From Betaproteobacteria bacterium (GTDB lineage Bacteria; Pseudomonadota; Gammaproteobacteria; Burkholderiales; Casimicrobiaceae): DNA of 64,000 bases. Positions 24,842-34,223 of this stretch are shown here, piece after piece. Numbering within the stretch: the stretch's first letter is position 1; each line of letters begins with the position of its first letter. The DNA is taken from assembly GCA_009778785.1 (NCBI GenBank), contig WRFN01000001.1, positions 186,001 through 250,000 on the forward strand, read 5' to 3'. Below the pieces are notes generated by a model. That model did no database searches, was not told where the DNA came from, and worked only from the letters and a program-made list of their open reading frames with translations. The position numbers and the translations under genes are program-made.

Positions 24842-26238
24842 AGCACAAGGTGAAACAACTGCACTTTGTTGGCATCGGCGGCGTCGGCATGAGCGGCATC
24901 GCCGAAGTGCTGGTGAACCTTGGCTATCGGGTGTCGGGATCGGATTTGAGCGATAACGCCGCAACGGCGCGGTTGCGCTCGCTGGGCATCGAAGTTTGGC
25001 AGGGGCATGCTGCTGAGCACATCCGCGACGCCGACGCGGTGGTGGTGTCCACGGCGGTGGCTGCCGATAATCCCGAAGTGGTGGCGGCGCGGCAAGCAGG
25101 CATTCCGGTGGTGGCGCGAGCGCTGATGCTCGCCGAGCTGATGCGATTGAAACAAGGCATTGCCATCGCCGGAACGCACGGCAAAACGACGACGACGAGT
25201 TTGGTGGCGTCGGTGTTGGCCGAAGGCGGTTTCGATCCGACGTTCGTGATCGGCGGTCGCTTGTTGTCGGCGGATGCCAACGCGCGCCTGGGCAGCGGCG
25301 ATTTTCTGGTGGCCGAAGCCGATGAATCGGATGCGTCGTTTCTGCATTTGTCGCCGGTGTTGTCGGTGGTGACCAACATCGACGCCGATCACATGGAAAC
25401 ATACGGACACGATTTTGCACGACTTAAAAGAGCGTTCGTCGAGTTTCTTCATCGCTTGCCGTTTTACGGCGCAGTGGTGGCGTGCATCGACGACGCGCAT
25501 GTGCGCGAGATTCTGCCGCAAGTGGGGCGGCCGGTAGTGAGTTACGGTTTTTCGGAAGACGCGACGCTGCGGGCGCTGAACGTGGAGAACCAGCATGGCG
25601 CAATGCGTTTTGTGGCAACGCAGCGCGGCTTTGCCGATTTGCCGGTGACGCTGGCGTTGCCCGGTCGGCACAGCGTGCAGAACGCGTTGGCGGCGATTGC
25701 CGTGGGTCGTGAAGTCGGCGTCGATGAGCAAGCGATTGTGCGGGCGCTGGCCGGATTCAAAGGCGTCGGGCGGCGTTTTCAACGTTACGGCGAAGTGCCG
25801 CTGGCAAGCGGCGGCGCTTACACCTTGATTGACGATTACGGTCATCACCCCAACGAAATCGCGGCGACGCTGGAAGCGGCGCGCGGCAGTTTCGACGGGC
25901 GGCGTCTGGTGCTGGTGTTTCAACCGCATCGCTACACGCGCACGCGCGATTTGTTCGAGGACTTCGTGGCGGTGTTGTCGCAAGCGGATGTGCTGGTGCT
26001 GGTTGACGTGTACCCCGCCGGTGAGACGCCGATTGTGGCGGCCGACGGGCGTGCGTTGGCGCGTGCGCTGCGAGTCGCGGGGAAGGTCGATCCGGTGTTT
26101 GTCGAGCGGGTCAGCGAAGTGCCGCAGGTATTGGCTTCGTTGCTGAAAGACGGCGATGTGGTGCTGACGATGGGCGCGGGCAACATCGGCGCGGTGGCGA
26201 CGCAGTTGCAGCAAGCCGCAAAGGGCAACGCGCGATGA
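24838..26238 (+). CDS. murC: UDP-MurNAc:L-Ala ligase MurC
   Basis: Catalyses the first amino acid addition in cell wall precursor synthesis. 466 residues: [17 protein letters not shown], the ATP loop [42 protein letters not shown] and [14 protein letters not shown], all typical. Part of the overlapping mur gene string (murG and murB overlap by four bases). Confidence 0.97.
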   Translation: MKHKVKQLHFVGIGGVGMSGIAEVLVNLGYRVSGSDLSDNAATARLRSLGIEVWQGHAAEHIRDADAVVVSTAVAADNPEVVAARQAGIPVVARALMLAELMRLKQGIAIAGTHGKTTTTSLVASVLAEGGFDPTFVIGGRLLSADANARLGSGDFLVAEADESDASFLHLSPVLSVVTNIDADHMETYGHDFARLKRAFVEFLHRLPFYGAVVACIDDAHVREILPQVGRPVVSYGFSEDATLRALNVENQHGAMRFVATQRGFADLPVTLALPGRHSVQNALAAIAVGREVGVDEQAIVRALAGFKGVGRRFQRYGEVPLASGGAYTLIDDYGHHPNEIAATLEAARGSFDGRRLVLVFQPHRYTRTRDLFEDFVAVLSQADVLVLVDVYPAGETPIVAADGRALARALRVAGKVDPVFVERVSEVPQVLASLLKDGDVVLTMGAGNIGAVATQLQQAAKGNAR

Positions 26239-27155
26239 AAACGCGGCTCGCTTTTACCGGCTTGCGCGGCGACCTTCGCTTCGACGTGGCGATGGCGCGT
26301 CACACGAGCTGGCGCGTCGGCGGTTCGGCGGACATGGTTTACACGCCGACCGATGTTGATGATCTCGCGCTTTTGTTGCGGCAGTTGCCGATGGAAGTGC
26401 CGGTGACGGTGTTGGGGCTGGGCAGCAACGTGTTGATCCGCGACGGCGGACTGCGCGGCATGGTGGTGCTGATGCTCGACAGTCAGGCGGAAGTGCGGAG
26501 TGAAAGCGACGGAACGATTTATGCGTCAGCCGGTTTGACTTGCGCGAAGCTGGCGCGTTTCGCGGCGGCGCAAGGACGAGCGGCGGCAGCGTTTCTGGCC
26601 GGAATTCCCGGCACGGTCGGCGGCGCGCTGGCGATGAATGCCGGTTGCTACAGCGGCGAAACCTGGTCTGGCGTGGTGCGTGTTGAAGTGGTTTCTCGCG
26701 CCGGTGAACGCAGCATTCGCGCTGCCGATGAGTACGAGGTGAGCTACCGGCAGGTGCGAAACAAAGCGTCGTCGCTGCCGGAGTTTTTTACCGGCGCCTG
26801 GTTTCATTTTGCGTTGGGTGATGCTCGGTCGGTTGAGGAAGCACAAGCGGAAATCAAGGCGCTGTTGTCGAAACGGATGGCGTCGCAGCCGCTGGAGTTG
26901 CCGAACGCGGGAAGCGTGTTTCGCAATCCGCCCGGCGATTACGCGGCGCGCTTGATCGAATCGTGCGGGTTGAAAGGGTTGACGCGGGGCGGCGCTTCGG
27001 TATCGGAGAAGCACGCCAACTTCATCGTCAATCCGAAAGGCGCGGCGCGTGCCGTTGACATCGAGGCGTTGATTGCGCAGGTGCAGCAAACGGTGGAAGC
27101 AAAAACCGGCGTGCGTTTGCAGCCGGAAGTGAAGATTCTTGGAGAAGTGGCGTGA
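26235..27155 (+). CDS. murB: UDP-N-acetylenolpyruvoylglucosamine reductase MurB
   Basis: An FAD enzyme that reduces UDP-GlcNAc-enolpyruvate to UDP-MurNAc with NADPH. 306 residues, type II layout (short form without the extra type I domain): [55 protein letters not shown], the substrate-binding [19 protein letters not shown], and the conserved [10 protein letters not shown]. Start overlaps murC; stop overlaps ddl as GTGA. Confidence 0.97.
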   Translation: MKTRLAFTGLRGDLRFDVAMARHTSWRVGGSADMVYTPTDVDDLALLLRQLPMEVPVTVLGLGSNVLIRDGGLRGMVVLMLDSQAEVRSESDGTIYASAGLTCAKLARFAAAQGRAAAAFLAGIPGTVGGALAMNAGCYSGETWSGVVRVEVVSRAGERSIRAADEYEVSYRQVRNKASSLPEFFTGAWFHFALGDARSVEEAQAEIKALLSKRMASQPLELPNAGSVFRNPPGDYAARLIESCGLKGLTRGGASVSEKHANFIVNPKGAARAVDIEALIAQVQQTVEAKTGVRLQPEVKILGEVA

Positions 27156-28093
27156 GCGAAAAGGACACAACGAATTTCGGCAAAGTAGCGGTGTTAATGG
27201 GAGGCCGTTCGGCGGAGCGTCAGGTGTCGCTGATGTCGGGTCGCAACGTGTTGTCGGCGCTGCGGGCGCAGGGTATCGACGCGCACGCTTTCGACCCCGC
27301 CGAAAAACCGTTGTGGGCGTTGAAGGACGAAGGCTTTGCGAGAGCGTTCAACATGTTGCATGGCCGCGGCGGCGAAGACGGCACCGTGCAGGCGGTGCTG
27401 GAACTGTTGGGTATTCCATACACCGGCAGCGGGGTGGCGGCGTCGGCGTTGGCGATGGACAAGTGGCGCACGAAGATGGTGTGGTTGTCGGCCGGAATTC
27501 CGACTCCACTGTATCAAGTCGTTGATGTGCACACCGATTGGGCGCAACTCGTCAAGACGCTGGGTTTGCCGTTGATATTGAAGCCGGTGCACGAAGGTTC
27601 GAGTATCGGCGTCACCAAAATCGACTGCGCCGATCCGCAACTTCTGGCCAAGGCGTATGCCGAAGCGGCGCAACACGATTCGCTGGTGATCGCTGAGGCC
27701 TTCATTCGCGGCGCCGAGTTGGCGGCGGCAGTGCTCGACGATTCTGCTCTGCCGCTGGTGCGCATCGTGGCGCCGGACGGCAATTATGATTTCGAGCACA
27801 AATATTTTTCGGATGAAACGCAGTATTTCTGTCCGTCGGGATTGCCCGAAGCGTTGGAAGAACGGATACGGGCACAGGTGCTGGCGGCGTTTCGAGTGCT
27901 GGGCGGTCGCGGTTATGGCAGGTTGGATGTGATGCTGCGCGACGATGGGCAATGGTTTTTCCTGGAAGCCAACACGGTGCCGGGGATGACGACGCACAGC
28001 TTGGTGCCGATGGCGGCGCGGGCGCTCGGGATGTCGATGGAGGTGTTGTGTTTGAAAATTTTGAAAGGGACAGTTTCAAAACATGTGGAATGA
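27152..28093 (+). CDS. ddl: D-alanine--D-alanine ligase
   Basis: Makes the D-Ala-D-Ala dipeptide used by MurF. 313 residues with an ATP-grasp fold: KVAVLMGGRSAERQVSLMSG at the N-terminus, HGRGGEDGTVQAVLELLGIPYTGSG, KPVHEGSSIGVTKI, and the C-terminal EANTVPGMTTHSLVPMAAR. The start is GTG at 27152, inside the murB stop codon. The 3' end overlaps ftsQ by 11 bases. Confidence 0.97.
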   Translation: MSEKDTTNFGKVAVLMGGRSAERQVSLMSGRNVLSALRAQGIDAHAFDPAEKPLWALKDEGFARAFNMLHGRGGEDGTVQAVLELLGIPYTGSGVAASALAMDKWRTKMVWLSAGIPTPLYQVVDVHTDWAQLVKTLGLPLILKPVHEGSSIGVTKIDCADPQLLAKAYAEAAQHDSLVIAEAFIRGAELAAAVLDDSALPLVRIVAPDGNYDFEHKYFSDETQYFCPSGLPEALEERIRAQVLAAFRVLGGRGYGRLDVMLRDDGQWFFLEANTVPGMTTHSLVPMAARALGMSMEVLCLKILKGTVSKHVE

Positions 28094-28835
28094 TCCCCGA
28101 ACGATGAGCGCGATTTCGCTGACGCTGATTCTTTTGTCGGCGGCGGCGTTGCTGTGGGCGGCCGGTCACTGGTTGGTGCGGCTACCGTCGTTCGCGTTCC
28201 GGCAGGTGGTGGTGCGCGATCTGCATCGCGCCGATCCGGCGCACGTCGCGGCGGTGATTCGTCGCGAGTTGAAAGGGACGTTTTTCACGATGGATCTGGA
28301 TGGCGCGCAGCAGGCGTTACGGCAGGTGCCGTGGGTGCGCAATGCCGGGCTGCATCGAGAATGGCCGGATCGGCTGGAAGTATCGATCGAGGAGTTCGAG
28401 CCGTTTGCCAACTGGAACGAGTCGGCGCTGGTGACGCGCGACGGAGCGGTGTTCGTGGCGCCTTACGACGACGATTTGCCGGAACTGGCTGGACGCGACG
28501 ACGAAGCGGTGGCGGTGATTGAGCGTTTCGAGAATTGGTCACAGAAGCTGGCGACGCTGGGACTTGACGTGCACGCGGTACGGCATTCTCCGCGCGGCAG
28601 TTGGCAGATCGAAGCGACGGACAAAAGCGGCGGCGCGCAAGTCATCGAGTTGGGGCGTGACACTGCTGATGCACGGCTGGATCGATTCGCTTCGGTGTAC
28701 CGGAAAACGGCGGGCGCGTTGATGCGCAGTGGTCGCCAGCCTGAGTACATCGACTTGCGGTATCAGAACGGTTTAGCGATTCGCACGGCGGCGGTGGCGG
28801 TCAGCGGAACGTCGGCGGTCAGTAGTAAACGATAA
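28083..28835 (+). CDS. ftsQ: Cell division protein FtsQ
   Basis: A bitopic division protein that bridges FtsA/FtsN-linked early proteins to FtsBL. 250 residues: short cytoplasmic part, a membrane segment (about 10-28), a POTRA domain (about 38-108, including FRQVVVRDLHRADPAHV and RQVPWVRNAGLHREWPDRLEV) and a beta domain ending YIDLRYQNGLAIR. It overlaps ddl by 11 bases and precedes ftsA by 22 bases. Confidence 0.94.
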   Translation: MWNDPRTMSAISLTLILLSAAALLWAAGHWLVRLPSFAFRQVVVRDLHRADPAHVAAVIRRELKGTFFTMDLDGAQQALRQVPWVRNAGLHREWPDRLEVSIEEFEPFANWNESALVTRDGAVFVAPYDDDLPELAGRDDEAVAVIERFENWSQKLATLGLDVHAVRHSPRGSWQIEATDKSGGAQVIELGRDTADARLDRFASVYRKTAGALMRSGRQPEYIDLRYQNGLAIRTAAVAVSGTSAVSSKR

Positions 28836-28857
28836 GGAAATGAAAACAGGAAGGATC

Positions 28858-30090
28858 ATGGCGAAAGAGCATCAGGATTTGATTGTCGGACTCGACATCG
28901 GCACTTCGAAGACGATGGTGATCGTGGCGGAGATGTCGCCGGATCAGGAACTTCGGATCATCGGTTTCGGCATGCAGCCGTCGCGCGGTTTGAAAAAAGG
29001 CGCGGTGGTCAACATCGAAACGACGATGGCTTCGATCCAGCGAGCGTTGGAGGAAGCCGAGCTGATGGCGAACTGCCACATCTCGGAGGTTTATACCGGC
29101 ATTGCCGGCAGCCATATCCGCAGCCAGAATTCGAGCGGAACGGTGGCGATCAAGGAGAAAGAAGTGTCGCAGGGCGATATCGACCGCGCGCTGGAAACGG
29201 CGCGGGCGATTCCGATTCCGAACGATCAGCAGATTCTGCAAATTTTGCCGCAGGAGTTTCAGGTTGACGATCAGGACGATGTGCATGTGCCGCTGGGGAT
29301 GAGCGGGGTACGACTCGCCGTCAAGGTTCATGTGGTGACCGGTGCGGTGTCGGCGGTTGAAAACGTCGTCAAATGTGTGCGCCGTTGCGGGCTGGAAGTG
29401 CTCGAGATATTTTTGCAACCGCTGGCGGCAGCGACGGCGGTGTTGAACGAAGACGAGAAGGAGTTGGGCGTGTGCCTGGTCGATATCGGCGGCGGCACGA
29501 CTGATCTGGCTGTTTTCACCGGCGGCGCCATTCGACACACGGCGGTGATCCCGATTGCCGGCGATCAGATCACCAACGATATTGCGATGACGCTGCGCAC
29601 GCCGACCAAGGAAGCGGAAGATTTGAAAATCCTGCACGGTTGCGCGCTGCGTCAGCTCGCCAACCAGAATGATTTTGTCGAAGTGCCGGGCGTGTCGGGG
29701 CGCGAGCCGCGCAAACTGTCGCGCTACACGCTGGCCGAGGTGATCGAGCCGCGCGTTGAGGAATTGTATTCGCTGGTGCAGATGGAATTGCGCCGCTCCG
29801 GCTACGAGGAGTTGATTTCATCGGGACTTGTCCTCACCGGCGGCACCGCGCAACTGGCGGGGATGGTCGAGTTGGGCGAAGAAGTTTTTCATTCGCCGGT
29901 GCGCGTTGGCGTGCCGATGTACGAAGGGCCGTTGTCCGAGATTATTTGCAACCCGCGTTACGCGGCGGCAACCGGTTTGCTTTTTACCGGACGCGACTAT
30001 TGGTTACGCGCACAAGCTGCGCGAATTCAGACACCCGGCTTTTTAGGAGGCTTGCAAAGAGCGAAACAATGGTTCAAAGCGAACTTTTAA
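28858..30090 (+). CDS. ftsA: Cell division protein FtsA
   Basis: An actin-like ATPase that tethers FtsZ filaments to the membrane. 410 residues: GLDIGTSKTMVIVAE (phosphate 1), the 1C domain, VCLVDIGGGTTDLAVF (phosphate 2), LVLTGGTAQLAGM (adenosine) and the C-terminal amphipathic membrane helix GLQRAKQWFKANF. The ATG at 28858 follows a strong AGGAAGGA site; an in-frame ATG six codons earlier lies before that site and is rejected. ftsZ follows after a 114-base gap that may contain an internal promoter. Confidence 0.97.
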   Translation: MAKEHQDLIVGLDIGTSKTMVIVAEMSPDQELRIIGFGMQPSRGLKKGAVVNIETTMASIQRALEEAELMANCHISEVYTGIAGSHIRSQNSSGTVAIKEKEVSQGDIDRALETARAIPIPNDQQILQILPQEFQVDDQDDVHVPLGMSGVRLAVKVHVVTGAVSAVENVVKCVRRCGLEVLEIFLQPLAAATAVLNEDEKELGVCLVDIGGGTTDLAVFTGGAIRHTAVIPIAGDQITNDIAMTLRTPTKEAEDLKILHGCALRQLANQNDFVEVPGVSGREPRKLSRYTLAEVIEPRVEELYSLVQMELRRSGYEELISSGLVLTGGTAQLAGMVELGEEVFHSPVRVGVPMYEGPLSEIICNPRYAAATGLLFTGRDYWLRAQAARIQTPGFLGGLQRAKQWFKANF

Positions 30091-30204
30091 GTATTACAAT
30101 GCGCACTATGGAGAATCGAGATGGACGATCTATTCGGTAGGATGTATCCGGACTCCGGAAATAGCAGTCAAAAAATCAAAAGTAGGCCCAGACAGGAGAG
30201 CAAC

Positions 30205-31371
30205 ATGAACGCAGGTTTTGAATTGATTGAACAAACCGTGGACGGCGCCGTGATCAAAGTGATCGGCGTTGGTGGTTGTGGCGGTAACGCGCTTGAGCAC
30301 ATGATGGCTCGCGGCCTTTCCGGCGTGGAGTTCATTTGTGCGAACACCGACGCGCAAGCGCTGAAACGGTCGAGCGCGCCGATTCAGTTGCAGCTGGGCT
30401 CGACCCAGACGCGTGGGCTGGGCGCCGGAGCGCGTCCTGATGTCGGTCGCAATGCGGCGCTGTCGGATCGTGATCGTCTCGTCGAGTTGATTCGCGGCGC
30501 CGACATGTTGTTCATCACGGCGGGCATGGGCGGCGGTACCGGCACCGGCGCGGCGCCGGTGATTGCCGAGATCGCCAAAGAAATGGATATCCTGACGGTG
30601 GCGGTGGTGACGCGCCCCTTTTCGTTTGAAGGCAAGCGTTTGAAAGTAGCGCAACTCGGGATCGAGGAGTTGCGGCAGAAAGTCGATTCACTGATCATCG
30701 TTCCCAACGACAAGCTGATGCAAGTGTTGGGCGAAGACATCTCGGTGCTCGACGCTTATGCGGCTTCCAACGATGTGTTGTACGGCGCGGTCTCGGGGAT
30801 TGCCGAAGTGATCAACAATCCGGGGTTGGTGAATGTTGACTTCAACGATGTGCGCACAGTGATGGGCGAAATCGGGATGGCGATGATGGGGTCGGCGACG
30901 GCCCGCGACGTTGATCGCGCCCGTGACGCGGCGGAAGGGGCGGTGAGAAGTCCGCTGCTCGAAGACGTGAATCTGAAAGGCGCACGCGGCGTGCTGGTCA
31001 ACATCACGGCTTCAGCGGGACTCAAGATGCGCGAATACCATGAGGTAATGAATGCCATCAAGGAATTCACGGCGGAAGATGCGCAGGTGATCGTCGGTAC
31101 GGTGATTGACGAATCGATGGGCGAGGATTTGCGCGTGACGGTGATTGCGACCGGTTTGGATGGCGGCGCCAGAATGAAGAAAGCGCTCGAAGTGATCGAG
31201 CCGTCGATGGAACCGCTGAAGCGGACCGGCACCGATGGCGGCCCGATCGCGGATCCCATTGATTACGATCAGCCGACAGTGGCGCGCCGTCGGTTCGGTG
31301 CGTCGGGCGCGGCGACGACGGCGTTCGACGCTTCGGACATTCCGGCGTTTTTACGCAAGCAGGCGGATTAA
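30205..31371 (+). CDS. ftsZ: Cell division GTPase FtsZ
   Basis: The tubulin homologue that forms the Z ring. 388 residues with AVIKVIGVGGCGGNALEHM at residues 15-33, the tubulin signature MGGGTGTGAAPV (GGGTGTG at 109-115), and the C-terminal peptide DIPAFLRKQAD that binds FtsA and other partners. The first loop reads GGCGG, with a Cys where many FtsZ proteins have Gly or Ala. The start at 30205 follows CAGGAGAG; an in-frame ATG at 30121 would add 28 unrelated residues and is rejected. A diverged copy of the first 57 codons with the same leader lies at 20854. Confidence 0.98.
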   Translation: MNAGFELIEQTVDGAVIKVIGVGGCGGNALEHMMARGLSGVEFICANTDAQALKRSSAPIQLQLGSTQTRGLGAGARPDVGRNAALSDRDRLVELIRGADMLFITAGMGGGTGTGAAPVIAEIAKEMDILTVAVVTRPFSFEGKRLKVAQLGIEELRQKVDSLIIVPNDKLMQVLGEDISVLDAYAASNDVLYGAVSGIAEVINNPGLVNVDFNDVRTVMGEIGMAMMGSATARDVDRARDAAEGAVRSPLLEDVNLKGARGVLVNITASAGLKMREYHEVMNAIKEFTAEDAQVIVGTVIDESMGEDLRVTVIATGLDGGARMKKALEVIEPSMEPLKRTGTDGGPIADPIDYDQPTVARRRFGASGAATTAFDASDIPAFLRKQAD

Positions 31372-31374
31372 GGG

Positions 31375-31477
31375 ATACGCTGATTTTTCCACCCGTTCAG
31401 GCTGAGCTTGTCGAAGCTTGAGCGAGTGTCATTTGTTATTTGACTTGCTTGGGAGCGAGTGGAATAAATCAGCGTAT
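31375..31477. repeat. MITE-like palindromic element after ftsZ
   Basis: Inverted ends of 18-19 bases, ATACGCTGATTTTTCCAC (31375-31392) and GTGGAATAAATCAGCGTAT (31459-31477), differ by one inserted base and flank about 66 bases. The middle contains the GAGCTTGTCGAAGC core also seen at 2401-2458 and smaller complementary segments (CTTGAGCGAG / GGGAGCGAG). The whole could fold into one long hairpin. No protein is encoded. It starts four bases after the ftsZ stop and may also limit read-through toward lpxC. Confidence 0.7.
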
Positions 31478-31549
31478 TGGGTAGGCATTGGTAAAGCGCC
31501 GATAGTAATAAAGATTGACGCTGGCGGGCAAATGAAGACACAATAGCAG

Positions 31550-32464
31550 ATGCACTTGCAACGCACTCTGAAGACGACAGTGACAACCAAGGGCGCCGGT
31601 TTGCATACCGGCGCCCGTGTTGCATTGACCCTGCGCCCGGCGCCGGTTGATACCGGCATTGTTTTCCATCGCGTCGATCTGGTGGGCAGCGCGCCGCTGC
31701 CGGCGCTGGCGCACCAAGTCGGTGATACCCGTTTATCGACGTTGTTGCGCGTCAACGATGTCAGCGTGTCAACGATCGAGCATTTGATGTCGGCGCTGGC
31801 CGGACTGGGCATCGACAATTTGCATGTCGATGTGGCGGGGCCGGAGATTCCGATCATGGACGGCAGCGCCGGTCCGTTCATTTTTTTGCTGCAATCAGCG
31901 GGCATTGAGGAACAGGCGGCGCCGAAGAAGTTTTATAAGGTGACGGCGCCCATTGAAGTGTCCGACGGCGACAAGTGGGCGCGCTTCACCCCTTACGACG
32001 GTTTTCGTCTCGACTTCACGATTGATTTTTCGCATCCGGCGTTTGGTCAGGAGAACCGGCGGGTGGTACTCGATTTCGGCGAAGATACGTATATCAAAGA
32101 CATCGCCCGGGCGCGCACATTCGGTTTCATGCAGGACGTGGAAACGATGCGGTCGATGGGGCTGGCGCTGGGCGGCAGCTTGCACAATGCGGTGGTGCTC
32201 GACGAGGTGAGTGTGTTGAACAGCGGCGGTTTGCGCTATGAAAACGAACCGGCCAAGCATAAAGTGCTGGATGCCATCGGCGATTTGTATTTGCTCGGGC
32301 ATCCGGTGATCGGGCAATACACGGCATACAAATCCGGGCATGCGTTGAACAACGTGTTGGCGCGAGCGTTGATCGAGCGCGAAGACGCGCGCGAAATCGT
32401 CAGTTTTCGCGCCGAGGAAGAAGTGCCGACGGCATTTCAGCACTGGCGTTTGCAGCACGCCTGA
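31550..32464 (+). CDS. lpxC: UDP-3-O-acyl-GlcNAc deacetylase LpxC
   Basis: The committed zinc enzyme of lipid A synthesis. 304 residues: [18 protein letters not shown] at the N-terminus, the zinc ligand His78 in [20 protein letters not shown], the Arg-Thr-Phe-Gly-Phe motif (ARARTFGF), and the second zinc site [17 protein letters not shown]. Position after ftsZ is the usual one in proteobacteria. The MITE-like palindrome lies between ftsZ and this gene. Confidence 0.97.
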   Translation: MHLQRTLKTTVTTKGAGLHTGARVALTLRPAPVDTGIVFHRVDLVGSAPLPALAHQVGDTRLSTLLRVNDVSVSTIEHLMSALAGLGIDNLHVDVAGPEIPIMDGSAGPFIFLLQSAGIEEQAAPKKFYKVTAPIEVSDGDKWARFTPYDGFRLDFTIDFSHPAFGQENRRVVLDFGEDTYIKDIARARTFGFMQDVETMRSMGLALGGSLHNAVVLDEVSVLNSGGLRYENEPAKHKVLDAIGDLYLLGHPVIGQYTAYKSGHALNNVLARALIEREDAREIVSFRAEEEVPTAFQHWRLQHA

Positions 32465-32491
32465 TTCACCGTCGAACCGAGGGAGCAGAGA

Positions 32492-32677
32492 ATGATTTTG
32501 GTGCGTTTACTGCTTTTTCTCGGATTAGCGGTCATTTTGATCGCCTTTGCAGTTTTTTTGATTACCAAAGACCGTCGGTATTTGCGTTTTATTGTTCAGG
32601 TTCTGATCTTTGCAGTCGTGTTTTTTATCGGGATGATGCTGTTTTATGTATTTGAGCGCCTTGTCTTGATTGCGTGA
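32492..32677 (+). CDS. Small two-segment membrane protein
   Basis: A 61-residue protein made almost entirely of two hydrophobic helices (about 3-24 and 33-58) joined by the positively charged turn TKDRRYLRF. A good ribosome site (GGGAGCAGAG) lies in front and it follows lpxC by 27 bases on the same strand. Function unknown; no family recognised. By the positive-inside rule, both ends would face the periplasm. Confidence 0.7.
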   Translation: MILVRLLLFLGLAVILIAFAVFLITKDRRYLRFIVQVLIFAVVFFIGMMLFYVFERLVLIA

Positions 32678-32715
32678 TCTTGCGGTTAATTTTCACAAAA
32701 AGCTTTTAATTTCGC

Positions 32716-33201
32716 TCAACGATGTCTTATCAGGCGGAAAAGGGCAGTCTTGAGTTGACCGTCAGGGAGGTCCTGGGCTAGAGCTTGCAGGGACGGGGAT
32801 GTTGGTGGTGGGCGACGGGAAGGCGGCATTTGTGGCGATTTTTGAGCGATTAAAGGTTGCACACGAACCCGAATTCCATTAAAGTCGTGAGAAAGCGACA
32901 TCAGTGTCGCCAGCAGTTCGGGAATTCGTTGCCGAACTGCGGTGGCCAGCGCACCGGAGGGAACGGTGAGTTCCAGTTGACCGCCTTTTGAATCGGTAAC
33001 GCGAACCTGATCGGCGATCAGTCGCGGCAAGTGCGTGCGAATAGCGCGGGTGAGCGCGGCTTCTCTCTGGTGGCGGCGCAACCAAATGGCAAGGTGAGGC
33101 TCGTTTTCGATTACGCGAGCCAGCGAGTTGAAGTATTTGGCAGGGAGCATAAGCAGTGGGCTTGGCTCGGTTGAAATGGTAAAAGTGGGAGAATACTCCA
33201 T
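32716..33201 (-). CDS. DciA family (DUF721) replicative helicase loader-like protein
   Basis: A 161-residue protein with the DUF721/DciA core (KH-like), including LARVIENEPHLAIWLRRHQ, LPRLIADQVRVTDSKGGQLEL and VPSGALATAVRQRIPELL. DciA proteins help load or activate the DnaB helicase in bacteria without DnaC. The C-terminal third is a Pro/Ser-rich tail with a short helix. This location, divergent to an M23 peptidase gene and near secA, is common for this family in betaproteobacteria. Its ATG (33199-33201) overlaps the divergent TTG start by one base. Confidence 0.75.
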   Translation of the reverse strand: MEYSPTFTISTEPSPLLMLPAKYFNSLARVIENEPHLAIWLRRHQREAALTRAIRTHLPRLIADQVRVTDSKGGQLELTVPSGALATAVRQRIPELLATLMSLSHDFNGIRVRVQPLIAQKSPQMPPSRRPPPTSPSLQALAQDLPDGQLKTALFRLIRHR

Positions 33202-34136
33202 TGAACATTCTTGTGGTTAGTTCTGATGCGGCAAAGTCGGTGCGAACGATCACCCTGAACTGGAAACATGCGGTTCTGGCGGCGGTGACGGCGTTGGTGC
33301 TGTTCGTTGTCTGTTCGGTGGCTTTCAATTACGTCGTGTTGAAGTGGGCGGCGGCAACGGAGCATCCGTGGCTGCAAAAAATCGTCCTGGCCGATCAGCG
33401 CGCCGAGGCGTTGCGCTCGCAGGAAAAGTTGCAGGGACATTTGAGCGCGATGGCGGTGCGGCTGGGTGAGTTGCAGGCGCAGACGGAGCGGCTCGATGCG
33501 TTGAGCACGCGGCTGGCCAAAACCGTCGGGTTGACACCCAAGGAGATTCCGGTGACCGATGCCGGTCAGGGCGGCGCCGAATCGCCATTGCCGACGCGGC
33601 CTTTCAGCGCCGTTGAGTTGGGTACCCTGATCGACGGGTTGACGGAAAAAGTCTCGGTACAAAGCGATCGCCTGAATGTGCTCGAGGGGATGCTGGTCGA
33701 GGATTCGGCCAATCGTCGCTTTTTGCCGTCGTTGCAGCCGGTGGATGCCTCTTGGCGGTCGTCGGATTTCGGCTACCGCATCGATCCGTTTACCGGCTTG
33801 AGAGCTTTTCACGAAGGACTCGACTTTTCGGCTTCGCCGGGAACGCCGGTCGTGGCGGCGGCGGCAGGCAAGGTGGTTCGCGCGGAAACACACCCGCAAT
33901 ATGGTAAACTTATCGAGATTGACCACGGCAACGGTCTGGTCACGCGCTACGGACACAATTCGGAATTGTTGGTGAACGTGGGCGATCTGGTGGTACGCGG
34001 GCAAGTGATTGCTACCGTCGGCTCAACGGGTCGGTCAACAGGATCGCATTTGCACTTTGAAGTTCGTCTGAATGGCGTCGCCCAGAACCCGGCGCGCTTT
34101 TTGAAGACAGCGGGCAACAGTTCACCGGTTTCCTGA
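33201..34136 (+). CDS. M23 family (LytM-like) peptidoglycan peptidase
   Basis: A 311-residue membrane-anchored protein: one N-terminal membrane segment (about 25-48), a coiled coil (55-110) and a C-terminal M23 domain. Zinc-site motifs are FHEGLDFSASPGTPV (H-x(3)-D) and GSHLHFEVRLNG (HxH). These residues suggest an active endopeptidase rather than an EnvC-type activator. The start is a TTG at 33201 with GGGAGA about ten bases upstream, one base into the divergent dciA-like ATG. A terminator-like hairpin follows, then secA. Confidence 0.9.
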   Translation: MNILVVSSDAAKSVRTITLNWKHAVLAAVTALVLFVVCSVAFNYVVLKWAAATEHPWLQKIVLADQRAEALRSQEKLQGHLSAMAVRLGELQAQTERLDALSTRLAKTVGLTPKEIPVTDAGQGGAESPLPTRPFSAVELGTLIDGLTEKVSVQSDRLNVLEGMLVEDSANRRFLPSLQPVDASWRSSDFGYRIDPFTGLRAFHEGLDFSASPGTPVVAAAAGKVVRAETHPQYGKLIEIDHGNGLVTRYGHNSELLVNVGDLVVRGQVIATVGSTGRSTGSHLHFEVRLNGVAQNPARFLKTAGNSSPVS

Positions 34137-34165
34137 GCGGTCGCAGAGCGTAAAAGAACGGACGA

Positions 34166-34196
34166 GGGGTGAGCCAATCTCACCCCTTACTTTTTT
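34166..34196 (+). terminator. Intrinsic terminator or attenuator before secA
   Basis: GGGGTGAG, a five-base loop, and CTCACCCC form an eight-pair stem followed by TTACTTTTTT. It ends the M23 peptidase transcript. The secA start codon is only 27 bases beyond the last T, so a secA promoter either lies upstream of the hairpin (leaving the hairpin in the secA leader) or overlaps it. Confidence 0.8.
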
Positions 34197-34223
34197 CAGG
34201 TAGCAAAAATACTATTATCCAAA

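Noticed and set aside
24775-26214. A long minus-strand frame opposite murC
   Set aside because: Same pattern of Arg/His/Gln-rich translation opposite a certain gene; no start context.
30121-30204. In-frame upstream start that would lengthen FtsZ by 28 residues
   Set aside because: No homology to FtsZ N-termini, and a strong CAGGAGAG site stands before the ATG at 30205. The FtsZ mini-gene aligns from that same Met.
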